A stretch of DNA of 64,000 nucleotides from an uncultured Campylobacter sp. (GTDB taxonomy: Bacteria > Campylobacterota > Campylobacteria > Campylobacterales > Campylobacteraceae), in assembly GCF_947255105.1 (NCBI RefSeq), contig NZ_CAMYFP010000007.1, positions 11,837 to 75,836 on the forward strand, read 5' to 3'. The notes beneath the pieces were generated by a model, which had not been told where the DNA came from, searched no databases, and saw only the letters and a list, made by a program, of their open reading frames with translations. Both the position numbers and the translations under genes were made by a program. Of this stretch, positions 33,445-41,747 are shown piece by piece (the stretch's first letter is position 1; every line of letters begins with the position of its first letter).

Positions 33445-33605
33445 GTATCTTAACTAAATTTTTAAACTTTCTAGCAATAGGGTTAAAAAATGGATGAATT
33501 TATAACTTTGAGTAGCAAATAACTTAGGTATAAAAACAGCACCAACAAAAGAGTTATTGCTCTTAAGAAAAAAGCGCTAATCTCTTTAGATAGTTTAAAA
33601 GTGCT

Positions 33606-33638
33606 TAAATTTCACTCTATCCTGTTAATTGAAATTTA
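33606..33638 (-). terminator. Terminator-like hairpin, upstream copy
   Basis: TAAATTTCA and TGAAATTTA separated by 15 bases, followed on the minus strand by AGCACTTTTAAAC. It is the duplicate of the hairpin at 33705-33738. Confidence 0.4.
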
Positions 33639-33704
33639 GACAGAAAATTAAAGAATTATTGCTCTTAAGCAAAAAAGTGCTGTCTTTTAGATAATTAAAA
33701 AGTG

Positions 33705-33738
33705 CTAAATTTCACTCTCTCTTATAGTTGAAATTTAG
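33705..33738 (-). terminator. Terminator-like hairpin at the end of the small acidic gene
   Basis: CTAAATTTCA and TGAAATTTAG with a 14-base loop, followed on the minus strand by CACTTTTT. It overlaps the stop codon of the gene ending at 33735. Confidence 0.55.
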
Positions 33739-33971
33739 ATAAAAAATTTAGGATATCTCTCTTTCAGAAAGCTAACAACCTCTATAATCTCATCAACACC
33801 CTCTGCCTCAGAGTTTTGTAAAATCTCATCAATATGCTCTACATAGAGGTCGCGCACTTTTTCAAGATTGTCTTTTTTTACTCCTGCATAAAATAGCGTA
33901 GCCCGTAAAAGCAGCTCTATCTCATACATCAAATCATCAATCTCTATCTCTTCTAGCTCATTTTTTTTCAT
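33735..33971 (-). CDS. Small acidic helical protein of unknown function
   Basis: A 78-residue, acidic, mostly helical protein with no signal peptide and no recognised motif (ELEEIEIDDLMYEIELLLRA at the N-terminus). It overlaps the end of the DHH phosphoesterase gene by 14 bases and is the last gene of that run. Its stop lies inside a duplicated hairpin region. Conserved small partners near DHH genes are known in Campylobacter genomes, but I cannot name this one. Confidence 0.6.
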   Translation of the reverse strand: MKKNELEEIEIDDLMYEIELLLRATLFYAGVKKDNLEKVRDLYVEHIDEILQNSEAEGVDEIIEVVSFLKERYPKFFI

Positions 33972-34986
33972 CGCTATTCTCCTCTTTGACCTTTAAATTT
34001 ATATAGTCTTGAAGCTGTTTTTTGATCTCTTCATACAAAAATCCATCTTTAAATTGCAAAAAGACTCCGCCACTCGCATTTTTATGTCCACCGCCACCAA
34101 AAAGTTTTGCCGCCATCACACTTACATCAAGTCCATCATCGGCTCTTATGCTAACTCCCTTTTTAGAGTTGATATCCATAAAAAAGTCAAAATCCCTGTT
34201 TGCCCTTAAAAAGTCATTGCCAATTACCGAAGTATTGCCTATGTTGTAGGTCAAAATGCCTCTATGTCCGTTATAATCAATGCTAAATTTCTCCTTTTGA
34301 TCTGACAAAAGCAGGACAATATAATTTGAGATGAGATTGCCAAATGAGTCGTTTTTATCTCTTTTAAAGAACTCTTTTTTTATAAAGTAGAGCTTCTCAT
34401 CGAGCTTTATATGAGCCTCTTCTTCATTAAAAAAGCTCATAGAACTACTTAAGATGTGAAAAATATAGTCTCTATGCTCTTTGTCAAACATAATCTTATT
34501 TATCTCTTTTGCAGTTGCAACTGCCGCAAGCAAGACCTTCCCAAGCTCAAATTCCTCTTCATCACTCTTCCAGATATCTACAGAATTTATAACTTTTGTT
34601 ATCTTTTCAAGCCCCTTTTTATCGCCAAATATTGAGCTAAAAAAATCAAAAGTTATAGCACTTGCTGATCTTTGAGTATCCAAAAAATACCACTCATACT
34701 CGCCAACGCACTCTAACGCGCTTATGTGATGGTCTAAAAGAGTTATTTTTACCTCTTTTTCTTTGCAAAACTCATCTAATTTTTTGCACTGGGCAAGAGA
34801 GAGATTTAGATCGGTTATCAAGATACAATCGCCCTTTTGCGCCAATGCAGTTATCTGCTCTATCCTTTGATCGATCTCTCGACCATAATTTGAGTTAAAA
34901 AAGACAATATCATCAAAATATCTGCTAGTTATAAATTGCGCGCCATATCCGTCAAGATCGGTATGTGAAAGATGGAAAACCTTCAA
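33958..34986 (-). CDS. DHH-family phosphoesterase
   Basis: Manganese-dependent phosphoesterase of the DHH superfamily, 342 residues. Metal motifs: SHTDLDGYGAQF (about 7-18), ITDLNLS (about 56-62) and TLLDHHIS (about 81-88), then the C-terminal DHHA1 glycine loop GGGGHKNASGGVF near residue 295. The form resembles NrnB-type nanoRNases that cut short oligonucleotides or pAp, but the substrate is not proven. It overlaps the Rrf2 gene by 4 bases and the small acidic gene by 14. Confidence 0.87.
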   Translation of the reverse strand: MKVFHLSHTDLDGYGAQFITSRYFDDIVFFNSNYGREIDQRIEQITALAQKGDCILITDLNLSLAQCKKLDEFCKEKEVKITLLDHHISALECVGEYEWYFLDTQRSASAITFDFFSSIFGDKKGLEKITKVINSVDIWKSDEEEFELGKVLLAAVATAKEINKIMFDKEHRDYIFHILSSSMSFFNEEEAHIKLDEKLYFIKKEFFKRDKNDSFGNLISNYIVLLLSDQKEKFSIDYNGHRGILTYNIGNTSVIGNDFLRANRDFDFFMDINSKKGVSIRADDGLDVSVMAAKLFGGGGHKNASGGVFLQFKDGFLYEEIKKQLQDYINLKVKEENSDEKK

Positions 34987-35384
34987 AATTTCTCTCCTTT
35001 TAAAATATCTTCTAATGTAATATCCTCTAAAAAGTTGTCAATATGCTTTTGTAGGGCGCTAAACATATACCAAATTTTACAGCTTTGATTTTGATAGCAC
35101 TCATTTACAGTGCAGTCAAAAACCCTAGACTGGCTATTTTCAGCAGCACTCAATATCTCTTTTAAGCTTAAATTTGATGGCTCTTTAGCTAAGATAAAAC
35201 CACCATTTGCCCCTTTGTATGAGATCACAATCTCCTCTTTTGCTAAGTTTTGCAACACCTTTGCCAAAAAGCTTTTTGAAAGAGCAAGTTCGCTTGAGAT
35301 CTTCTCAACGCCAACTGCCTCTTTGTGATCGGCAAGATAGATAAGTGCAAAAAGTGCATATTCGCTAGCTTTTGTAAAGAGCAT
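34983..35384 (-). CDS. Rrf2-family transcriptional regulator
   Basis: Rrf2 regulator, 133 residues: winged helix-turn-helix with SEYALFALIYLADH, KISSELALSKSFLAKVLQNLAKEEIV, and the wing YKGANGGFILAKEP. A cysteine triad in DCTVNECYQNQSCKIW (residues about 93-108) matches the position where IscR, NsrR and RsrR-type regulators bind an iron-sulfur cluster, so sensing iron-sulfur status, NO or oxidation is likely. It is divergent from rpsO and is followed by the DHH gene in the same run. Target genes are unknown. Confidence 0.87.
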   Translation of the reverse strand: MLFTKASEYALFALIYLADHKEAVGVEKISSELALSKSFLAKVLQNLAKEEIVISYKGANGGFILAKEPSNLSLKEILSAAENSQSRVFDCTVNECYQNQSCKIWYMFSALQKHIDNFLEDITLEDILKGEKF

Positions 35385-35409
35385 ATCACCCCTTTTTTAG
35401 TTTGTCTTA

Positions 35410-35421
35410 TTTTAGCTAAAA
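35410..35421. promoter_or_regulatory. Palindrome at the Rrf2-gene promoter
   Basis: TTTTAGCTAAAA, a perfect 12-base palindrome 26 bases before the Rrf2 ATG, overlapping TAAAAT, a likely -10 element on the minus strand. A related TTTAGCTAGA lies at about 35445-35454. Autoregulation is possible. Confidence 0.35.
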
Positions 35422-35470
35422 AATTTAACAATAATCTATTGAAATTTAGCTAGATTTGAGATTGTTTTTG

Positions 35471-35476
35471 TATAAT
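35471..35476 (+). promoter_or_regulatory. -10 element of rpsO
   Basis: TATAAT preceded by TTTTTG, 33 bases before the rpsO ATG. The ribosome-binding site CAGGAGG follows. Confidence 0.6.
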
Positions 35477-35508
35477 ATGAGCTTAAATTTACCGATCAGG
35501 AGGCTAAA

Positions 35509-35781
35509 ATGGCTTTAGAAACGGCTGACAAACAACAAATAGTTGCGAAATTCGCTAGAAATGAGAAAGATACAGGCTCAAGTGAGGTGCAAATTGCACT
35601 TTTAAGTAGTAGAATTACATACCTAACAGAGCATCTTCAAAAAAATCCTAAAGACTTTTCTTCAAGACTTGGACTATTAAAACTAGTTGGTAAAAGAAAA
35701 AGACTTATGAAATATCTAAAAGAAAAAGATTATTCAACTTATACAAAGCTTATAGCTGAGTTGGGATTGAAAGATAGATAG
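35509..35781 (+). CDS. rpsO: 30S ribosomal protein S15
   Basis: Small-subunit primary binding protein, 90 residues, contacting helix 22 of 16S rRNA. Family sequence: DTGSSEVQIALLSSRITYLTEHL, then RLGLLKLVGKRKRLMKYLK. It has a good ribosome-binding site (AGGAGG, 8 bases before the ATG) and stands alone between a divergent regulator and a hairpin. pnp is not adjacent. Confidence 0.98.
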   Translation: MALETADKQQIVAKFARNEKDTGSSEVQIALLSSRITYLTEHLQKNPKDFSSRLGLLKLVGKRKRLMKYLKEKDYSTYTKLIAELGLKDR

Positions 35782-35784
35782 TCG

Positions 35785-35804
35785 TTAAGCCCATTTGGGC
35801 TTAA
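35785..35804 (+). terminator. rpsO terminator
   Basis: TTAAGCCCA-TT-TGGGCTTAA, nine perfect pairs, followed by TCTATTGTATTTT, four bases after the stop. It may also end cmoA transcripts from the other side. Confidence 0.8.
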
Positions 35805-35846
35805 TCTATTGTATTTTCCAAATTTAACTTAAAATTACTTCTTAAT

Positions 35847-36554
35847 TTAACTTTTAAAAGCTACAAAAGTAGAAAAATTGCCCCATCTAAAGAGAGTTTC
35901 AACTGCTTTAAAACCAGCATTTTGACAGAGTTTTTTGTTTTCATCTTCGGTATATGGTATCAAGACATTTTCCAAAGCCTCTCTTTTTTGAGCTATCTCA
36001 TATCTGCTATAGCCCTGTTTTTCTTTGTAACTTTCATAAATTTCAATCATCTCTTTGGTAAAAACGCCATCCTTAAAGACCAGTTTTTCACTAAAGATAA
36101 AAAGAGCGTTGTCATTTAGGGAGTGATAAATTTTGTCTATGAAGCTCTGCCTATTTATCGGGCGGATAAATTGCAATGTGTAGTTAAGCAAGACAACATC
36201 GGCATTTGCAAAAGAGAAATTTAAGATATCATCTAAGACAAACTTCACATCTGCTCCAAAAGCCAAAGCTTTGTTTTTGGCGCTCTTTATCATGGCATCT
36301 GAGTTATCAACGCCAACCAAACAGAGATCTTTTCTCTTTTGATAGAGTTTTAGAAGCAAAGATCCAGTTGAACAGCCAAGATCAAAGACTTTTGCCCCAT
36401 TTATCGCTCGTTTTGCCACTACATCGCAAATTAGCTCGCTGCTTATCTCATAGTAAGGCACACTTCTGCTTATCATATCGTCAAAAACACTAGCAACACT
36501 CTCATCGAACTCAAACTGCTTTTTTATCGGTCTTTTAAATAGCTCATCTTTCAA
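35847..36554 (-). CDS. cmoA: Carboxy-S-adenosyl-L-methionine synthase
   Basis: CmoA makes carboxy-SAM from SAM and prephenate for the wobble uridine modification cmo5U34. The 235 residues contain FDESVASVFDDMISRSVPYYE near residue 15, the SAM loop VFDLGCSTGSLLLKL and VLLNYTLQFI. Length and motifs fit the family; CmoB is not here. It overlaps the end of ribF by 11 bases. Confidence 0.93.
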   Translation of the reverse strand: MKDELFKRPIKKQFEFDESVASVFDDMISRSVPYYEISSELICDVVAKRAINGAKVFDLGCSTGSLLLKLYQKRKDLCLVGVDNSDAMIKSAKNKALAFGADVKFVLDDILNFSFANADVVLLNYTLQFIRPINRQSFIDKIYHSLNDNALFIFSEKLVFKDGVFTKEMIEIYESYKEKQGYSRYEIAQKREALENVLIPYTEDENKKLCQNAGFKAVETLFRWGNFSTFVAFKS

Positions 36555-37356
36555 CTTCTAAAATCCTTTTTGCCATCTCTATATCTTTGTAAATTTGCTC
36601 TTTTAGGTCGCTAAAAGTTTTAAATTTGTGATTATCTCTCATAAAGTCAATAAAGCTAAGCTCCACCTTTGAAACTTTTGTGCAACTAAATGGCTCAAGG
36701 ATGTGTGACTCAACACTAAACTCATCATCAACACTAACCCTTTTTCCAATAAAACTTACACTTTTATAAGAGATATTGTCAATGAGTGTCTTTGTTGCAT
36801 AAACTCCCTCTTTTGGTAGAAAGTAGCCTTTGGTATCTAAATTGAGCGTTGGAACAAACTCTTTTTTGCCAAGCCCGTTACCTTTGATAATCTCTCCTAC
36901 AAGAGTGTAGCTTCTACCAAGAAATTTATTTGCCATAATGGTGTTGCCGTTTTTGAAAAATTCCTTAATCTTACTAGTATGAACGCCAATATCATCTATA
37001 CAAAACTCATCGATAATCTCAACTTCGCCATCAAAATAGCGCTTAAGATCGGCTGAGCTTGCCTCTTTGTTAAATCCAAAATAAAAATCATTGCCAACAA
37101 CAATAAGCTTTAAGTTTGCAAAGCGACTTTTTAGCTCTTGGATAAATTTCTTAGCACTCCACCTCTGTATATTTTCAAACTCATAATAGACAAGTGGCAG
37201 GTCGCTAAAACACTTTCTTCTTTTGCCAGGTGTAAGCGTTGCTTTGTGATTTTCGATAACTACAACTGCCCCGTTATTAAGTCTTTCAAAGAGCTTTTTA
37301 TGTCCCAAATGCATACCATCAAAGCGCCCTATTGTGATAGAGTCAATTTTGTCCAT
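36544..37356 (-). CDS. ribF: Bifunctional riboflavin kinase / FMN adenylyltransferase
   Basis: Makes FMN and then FAD from riboflavin. The FAD synthetase domain begins ITIGRFDGMHLGHKKLF (nucleotidyltransferase HxGH, residues about 8-24); the riboflavin kinase domain has GLGKKEFVPTLNLD and LPKEGVYATK near residues 160-185. The start at 37356 (270 residues) fits the family; the longer frame enters the upstream gene. In C. jejuni tlyA lies just upstream of ribF as I recall; here a lipocalin gene does. Confidence 0.95.
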   Translation of the reverse strand: MDKIDSITIGRFDGMHLGHKKLFERLNNGAVVVIENHKATLTPGKRRKCFSDLPLVYYEFENIQRWSAKKFIQELKSRFANLKLIVVGNDFYFGFNKEASSADLKRYFDGEVEIIDEFCIDDIGVHTSKIKEFFKNGNTIMANKFLGRSYTLVGEIIKGNGLGKKEFVPTLNLDTKGYFLPKEGVYATKTLIDNISYKSVSFIGKRVSVDDEFSVESHILEPFSCTKVSKVELSFIDFMRDNHKFKTFSDLKEQIYKDIEMAKRILEVER

Positions 37357-37357
37357 T

Positions 37358-37855
37358 TTAGTTCCAATTAAGCCAAGTGATCTTTGAGTTATCATAGCCA
37401 TGCATCTTTGCGTGATTTAGAAAGACAACTTTTATAACTTCTGGTATGCTCTTTTTACGCGAGATTATCCAGAGCTTATTTTTGCCAAAGATAAGTGCAT
37501 ATTGGTAAAATGGATCCACCTTTACAATCTCATATCTACCACTAAAGCTCTCCCCAACAAAAAGTGGCGAGCCCTTTTTTCCAAACTGCTTTGCACTAAA
37601 ATGCTCTGTTTTTGTAAATGGTGGGTTTTTTTTGCTTAGCTCTTTGGTTATAAAAAGAGTTTTGTTTTTATAAAGATAGTTAGATCTTATCTCATCAAAC
37701 TCATTTTGCGATGAGTCGATAAATGCAAGCTCATACCAAAGTCCTGCTACTTTGCTCTCATCGATACTTTCAATGCTATTTTTAGAAACTGTCGGCGAGT
37801 TTGTGGCACATCCAACAAAGATAAGAACTAAAGCAAATTTAAAAATCCATCTCAT
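37358..37855 (-). CDS. Lipocalin-family outer-membrane lipoprotein
   Basis: A 165-residue predicted lipoprotein of the bacterial lipocalin (Blc-like) family. The signal peptide ends in the lipobox IFVGC. The lipocalin signature GLWYELAFID is near residue 37, and the C-terminal strand pair FYQYALIFGKNKLWIISRK matches the end of Blc. Blc proteins bind lipids at the outer membrane and respond to envelope stress. The ATG at 37855 is preceded by AAGGA; an upstream in-frame start at 37888 has no such site. Confidence 0.8.
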   Translation of the reverse strand: MRWIFKFALVLIFVGCATNSPTVSKNSIESIDESKVAGLWYELAFIDSSQNEFDEIRSNYLYKNKTLFITKELSKKNPPFTKTEHFSAKQFGKKGSPLFVGESFSGRYEIVKVDPFYQYALIFGKNKLWIISRKKSIPEVIKVVFLNHAKMHGYDNSKITWLNWN

Positions 37856-37884
37856 ATCATTCCTTAAATTTTTAGATAATTTTA

Positions 37885-38034
37885 TCATCTATTTTTGCAT
37901 ATAATGGCAATTACTGAAGAGATTATAAACAAAACTCCCATTGCAACCTCTATATACTCTTTTTTATGAAAGCCATTATAGATGAAAACAAGGGCGATGA
38001 TGATAAGTAGATAAGGTAGCGCTTTTCTAACCAT
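37885..38034 (-). CDS. Small membrane protein (49 aa) overlapping the end of ligA
   Basis: ATG at 38032-38034, TGA at 37885-37887. The product has two hydrophobic segments (residues 6-22 and 32-46) joined by the polar GFHKKEY turn, and a short basic end. Its start overlaps the ligA stop by 8 bases, so it is probably translated by coupling. No homologue is recognised. A gene of this kind occupies the same place in some Campylobacter genomes as far as I can recall, but I cannot confirm it. Confidence 0.5.
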   Translation of the reverse strand: MVRKALPYLLIIIALVFIYNGFHKKEYIEVAMGVLFIISSVIAIICKNR

Positions 38035-39976
38035 TATCTACCATCTTAAAAAAGCTCTCTTCGTCCAAAATCTCTATGCCAAGCTCCAAAGCTCGCTCTT
38101 TTTTTGAACCCGCCTTCTCTCCACAAAGAAGAAAATCTGTCTTTTTGCTAACACTATTTGAAACTGTGGCGCCAAGCCCTAGAAGATAGTCTTTAAAATA
38201 ATCCCTAGATCTACTCAAAACACCTGTAATTACCACTGTTTTGCCATAAAACAGAGAGTTTTTATCTACTACTTTTTTGATGGATTGTGGCTTGATATAT
38301 GATAAAAGTTGCTCTATCTTTGCCCTATTTATGCTACAAAAAAGAGTAAAACTCTTAGCCATTATCTCGCCAAAGCCCTCTATTTGCATGACCTCATCAA
38401 CACTTTTATCAAAAAGCTCCAACCCAAAACTCTCATCAAGCTTCCTTGCTGCAACTTCGCCTATGTGATCTATCCCAAGAGCAGTTACAAAGCGATAAAG
38501 CTCACACCCTTTTGAAGACTCAACTGCATTTAATAAATTTAAAACACTTTTCTCTCCAAAGCCCTTAAGTCCGTTAAAATCGCTCTTTTTTAAGGAGTAG
38601 AGATCGCTTACCTTTCTAACCAAGCCTTCATCATACAAAAGTTTACAAACTGCCTCGCCAAAGCCATCTATATTCATACACTTTTTAGAACAAAAGTAGA
38701 TAAGTGAATTGATAACTCTTGAGCTACAATCAATATTTTGACATCTTATAAAAATCTCTTCGTTTAAAAGCTCTTGATTGCAAGATGGGCATCTAGTAGG
38801 GGCTACAATCTCCCTTTGGCTGCCATCTCTCCTATCTTTAAAAACAGAGGTGATTTTTGGAATTACATCGCCGCTTCTTATGATACCAACGCTATCATTT
38901 ATCATAAGACCAAGTCTTTTTATCTCTTCAAAGTTATGAAGTGTCACATTTCTTACAACTGCACCATCGATATTGACAGGTTCCACCTCTCCAACAGGCG
39001 TGATAACTCCACTTCGCCCAACTTGAAAAGCAACATTTTTAAGCTTGGTGCTACGCTCTAGCGCTGGAAACTTATAGGCAACCATAAATTTAGGAAACTT
39101 AACAGTAAAACCAAGTCGCTCTTGAGTCTTTAAGCTATCAACCCTTACTACCATGCCATCTAGCATAAACTCTTTATCATCTCTTTTTTTGTGAAGCTCT
39201 TTAAATGCTGCCATAACCTCTGAGCTATCTTTGCAGATCCTAACAAAGCTATCTTCATAAAAGCCAAGTGAGCGCACAAAACTCATAACTTCACTATGTT
39301 TTTCATAGTTAAAGTTGTTATATCCAACGCCCCATGGCACAAAAACTAAATGACGTTTTTTGACAACTGCACTATCAAGTTGCCTAAGACTACCTGCTGC
39401 TGCGTTTCTAGGGTTGGCAAGTAGAGTTTCGCCCTCTTTTATACGCATCTCATTAAGAAGGTCAAAATCTTTTTTTGAGATAAGTACCTCGCCTCTAATC
39501 TCTATCTTCTCTTTATAGGCAATTTGAAGTGGAATGGAATTTATCACCTTTGCATTGGCTGTTACATCTTCGCCAACTTCACCATCGCCTCTAGTTATAG
39601 CAGAGATTAAAATTCCATTTTCATAGAGTAAATTTAGACTAGCTCCGTCAAATTTAGGCTCACAAAAAAAGCTCTCATCTGCCTTATCGCCTCTTTTTAT
39701 CCAAGCCATCAACTCATCATCATTAAAAACATCTTCCATTGACCACATTTTGGCGATATGAGCTGCCTTTGTAAAGCCATCGCTTATGGCTCCGCCTATC
39801 TTTTGAGTTGGAGAGTAGCTAAGAATTAAGGCTGGATTTTCTTTTTCAAACTCTACAACTTTTTTATAGAGAGTATCATACTCTTCATCTGTTGCTATCG
39901 GACTATCGCTTGTATAGTAGGCTCTTGCCCAGCTATTTAGCAACTCTACTGCTTTTTTATACTCGTTTTTATCCAT
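38027..39976 (-). CDS. ligA: NAD-dependent DNA ligase
   Basis: Seals nicks in DNA using NAD. 649 residues: the Ia domain, adenylation domain with EPKFDGASLNLLY (active-site Lys near 114), OB domain, four-cysteine zinc finger (CPSCNQELLNEEIFIRCQNIDC, Cys 401, 404, 417 and 422 approximately), HhH domain (GLKGFGEKSVLNLL) and a C-terminal BRCT (TVVITGVLSRSRDYFKDYL). The ATG at 39976 is used; a GTG four codons earlier is less likely. It overlaps the folP end region closely. Confidence 0.97.
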   Translation of the reverse strand: MDKNEYKKAVELLNSWARAYYTSDSPIATDEEYDTLYKKVVEFEKENPALILSYSPTQKIGGAISDGFTKAAHIAKMWSMEDVFNDDELMAWIKRGDKADESFFCEPKFDGASLNLLYENGILISAITRGDGEVGEDVTANAKVINSIPLQIAYKEKIEIRGEVLISKKDFDLLNEMRIKEGETLLANPRNAAAGSLRQLDSAVVKKRHLVFVPWGVGYNNFNYEKHSEVMSFVRSLGFYEDSFVRICKDSSEVMAAFKELHKKRDDKEFMLDGMVVRVDSLKTQERLGFTVKFPKFMVAYKFPALERSTKLKNVAFQVGRSGVITPVGEVEPVNIDGAVVRNVTLHNFEEIKRLGLMINDSVGIIRSGDVIPKITSVFKDRRDGSQREIVAPTRCPSCNQELLNEEIFIRCQNIDCSSRVINSLIYFCSKKCMNIDGFGEAVCKLLYDEGLVRKVSDLYSLKKSDFNGLKGFGEKSVLNLLNAVESSKGCELYRFVTALGIDHIGEVAARKLDESFGLELFDKSVDEVMQIEGFGEIMAKSFTLFCSINRAKIEQLLSYIKPQSIKKVVDKNSLFYGKTVVITGVLSRSRDYFKDYLLGLGATVSNSVSKKTDFLLCGEKAGSKKERALELGIEILDEESFFKMVDNG

Positions 39977-39981
39977 AATTT

Positions 39982-41118
39982 TCACCAAATAGTTGTTTTG
40001 CTCAATGCTTCGTGCATTTTAAAAAGTTGTGCATGCTCATAAACATCATGCGTTCTTATGATAGTTGCGCCATTTTCAAAGGACTTTAGATGAAGATATA
40101 AAGAGCCTGCAAGCCTATCTTCTACTTTAGACGGCGAGTAGTGGTTTATTACGCTTTTTCTACTAGCTCCCACAAGAAGCGGATAGCCAAATCTTAAAAA
40201 ATGTTCCAGATGTTTTATAAGAAAAAGGTTGTCTTGCGCACTCTTTCCAAAACCTATTCCAACATCTAAATAAATTTTATCTATGCCAAATTTAGCGATT
40301 TGCTCCAACTTCTCTTCAAAAAAACTATCTATCTCATAGATAAGATCTTTATAGGTTGGGTTGTTTTGCATAGTTTGAGGGTCATTTTGCATATGCATCA
40401 AAAGATACTCTGCGTCGTATTTTTTGGCGATGTCGCAAAGTGAGAGCTTGGCACTTATATCATTTATCATTTTAAACCCGCGATCAAGCGCATATTCCAA
40501 ACAATACTCATCAAAGCTATCAAGGCTAAATTTCGCTTTTTCATAGAGTTTTAGTGAGTAAATTTCATCAATTACTGGTTTTACTCTTCTAAACTCCTCA
40601 TCTCTTCCTGGATAGATACTATTTGGTCTGCTTGAACAGCCGCCAATATCTATGTAGCTTGCACTGTCTATTATCTGCTTTTGGATTTTGGCAATGGCGC
40701 TGTTTTTATCTACTCTGCTAGCTTGGTTAAAACTATCTTCGTTGATATTTACAACTCCCATTATAAGGGCTTTTTTTGGCTTTTTAAATTTCATCTTTAA
40801 AAACAAAGAGAGTTTTTTAAGTTCAAAGTCTTGCAAAGCTGTCTTTTTGGCAAGTTCTTCAATCTGCCTGTCCGTTGCCATCAAAAGAGCGTTGGTAAGC
40901 CCTTTTGCTAAGATAGTTTCCCTCTTTACAACAAGCTCTGCACCAACGCTTAGAGCCTCTTGTTTTAGGATATTTGCCCCTGGAGTTTTTAACTCTTTCA
41001 TATAGATATAATTTAGGCTTGACTTTTTCTTCATATATCTTTGCCCGTATGGATCTGGCTTGATAAATTTGGCTATTTCATTAAAGTCGCTGTTTGGGTT
41101 AATCTTGAAAATCTTCAT
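39982..41118 (-). CDS. folP: Dihydropteroate synthase
   Basis: Joins p-aminobenzoate to pterin pyrophosphate in folate synthesis. The C-terminal two thirds carry the TIM-barrel motifs LIMGVVNINEDSFNQASR, IDIGGCSSRPN, MINDISA, and YPLLVGASRKSVI. The 378-residue length includes an N-terminal extension of about 100 residues found in epsilonproteobacterial FolP. Target of sulfonamides. It overlaps holB by 4 bases. Confidence 0.94.
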   Translation of the reverse strand: MKIFKINPNSDFNEIAKFIKPDPYGQRYMKKKSSLNYIYMKELKTPGANILKQEALSVGAELVVKRETILAKGLTNALLMATDRQIEELAKKTALQDFELKKLSLFLKMKFKKPKKALIMGVVNINEDSFNQASRVDKNSAIAKIQKQIIDSASYIDIGGCSSRPNSIYPGRDEEFRRVKPVIDEIYSLKLYEKAKFSLDSFDEYCLEYALDRGFKMINDISAKLSLCDIAKKYDAEYLLMHMQNDPQTMQNNPTYKDLIYEIDSFFEEKLEQIAKFGIDKIYLDVGIGFGKSAQDNLFLIKHLEHFLRFGYPLLVGASRKSVINHYSPSKVEDRLAGSLYLHLKSFENGATIIRTHDVYEHAQLFKMHEALSKTTIW

Positions 41119-41747
41119 ATTTTTTTAACCTTATTGTGAATTAGCAAAAAAATTGGTGTAAGAAGTGTTGAGACCTTGCCATTTAACTCAGCCAATTTGT
41201 AGATAGTAGAAATTTGTAAAAGCTCTTTTTGGTTGAAGCAAAAGCCCTCAAGAAGGCACTTTTGAAGAAGCGCATTGATAAACCCCTTTAACTCCTCCCT
41301 GCCAAAGTTTCTCTCTAACTCCTCTTTTTGATACTGCTCTAGCATAGAGTAAATTTTCTCTAGACTTAACTTTTTAAAATCTACATCAAGATGAGTTAAA
41401 CTGCTCTTTTTTTTCTTTAGTATGATTGGCAATCTTGAGATGATAGTTGCTAAAAGCCTATTTTTGCTTGGCACCACAACTATAAAGTAGATGTTTTTTG
41501 GCGGCTCTTCAACTATCCTAAGAAGTGAGTTTTGTGCCTCAATGCCATAATTTTGTGCCATAAGTATGATAAATTTAGACCTATTTTCTGCAATCATCGC
41601 CTCATTTATCACAAGTTTTGAGTCCTCTATCAAAAAATTTTCTCTTTGGAAAAATCTAAGATCGTTTATAGAAAAACTCTCCTCTAGCTCCTTTTTTAAG
41701 CTTTCAAAGTCGCTAGTTAGGATGATTTGACTTTTTTTCTCTATCAA
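41115..41747 (-). CDS. holB: DNA polymerase III subunit delta'
   Basis: Clamp-loader subunit of 210 residues, much shorter than E. coli delta' (334), as is usual in Campylobacter and Helicobacter. The C-terminal end of the AAA+-type domain shows LLRIVEEPPKNIYFIVV and RLLATIISRLPIIL; no intact Walker A is expected. Gene order lysC-hobA-holB-folP-ligA supports the name. It overlaps hobA by 4 bases and folP by 4. Confidence 0.85.
   Translation of the reverse strand: MIEKKSQIILTSDFESLKKELEESFSINDLRFFQRENFLIEDSKLVINEAMIAENRSKFIILMAQNYGIEAQNSLLRIVEEPPKNIYFIVVVPSKNRLLATIISRLPIILKKKKSSLTHLDVDFKKLSLEKIYSMLEQYQKEELERNFGREELKGFINALLQKCLLEGFCFNQKELLQISTIYKLAELNGKVSTLLTPIFLLIHNKVKKI

Larger units (their letters stand above)
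33548..33751. repeat. Imperfect tandem duplication of about 100 bp
   Basis: Two units, 33548-33649 and 33650-33751, aligned with a few substitutions and small indels. Each contains a small hairpin (AAGAG-N6-CTCTT) and a long one (TAAATTTCA...TGAAATTTA). The second unit includes the last codons of the 78-residue gene ending at 33735. No open frame is shared. The 103 bases between this repeat and the hrcA promoter hold nothing recognisable. Confidence 0.7.

Noticed and set aside
33445..33734. tRNA or CRISPR in the gap before hrcA
   Set aside because: No acceptor-stem or anticodon pattern was found, and the two repeat units are adjacent with no unique spacers between short repeats.
36544..37401. 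Longer ribF starting at 37401
   Set aside because: The first 15 codons overlap the upstream gene and do not match RibF, whose N-terminus begins at MDKIDSITIG.
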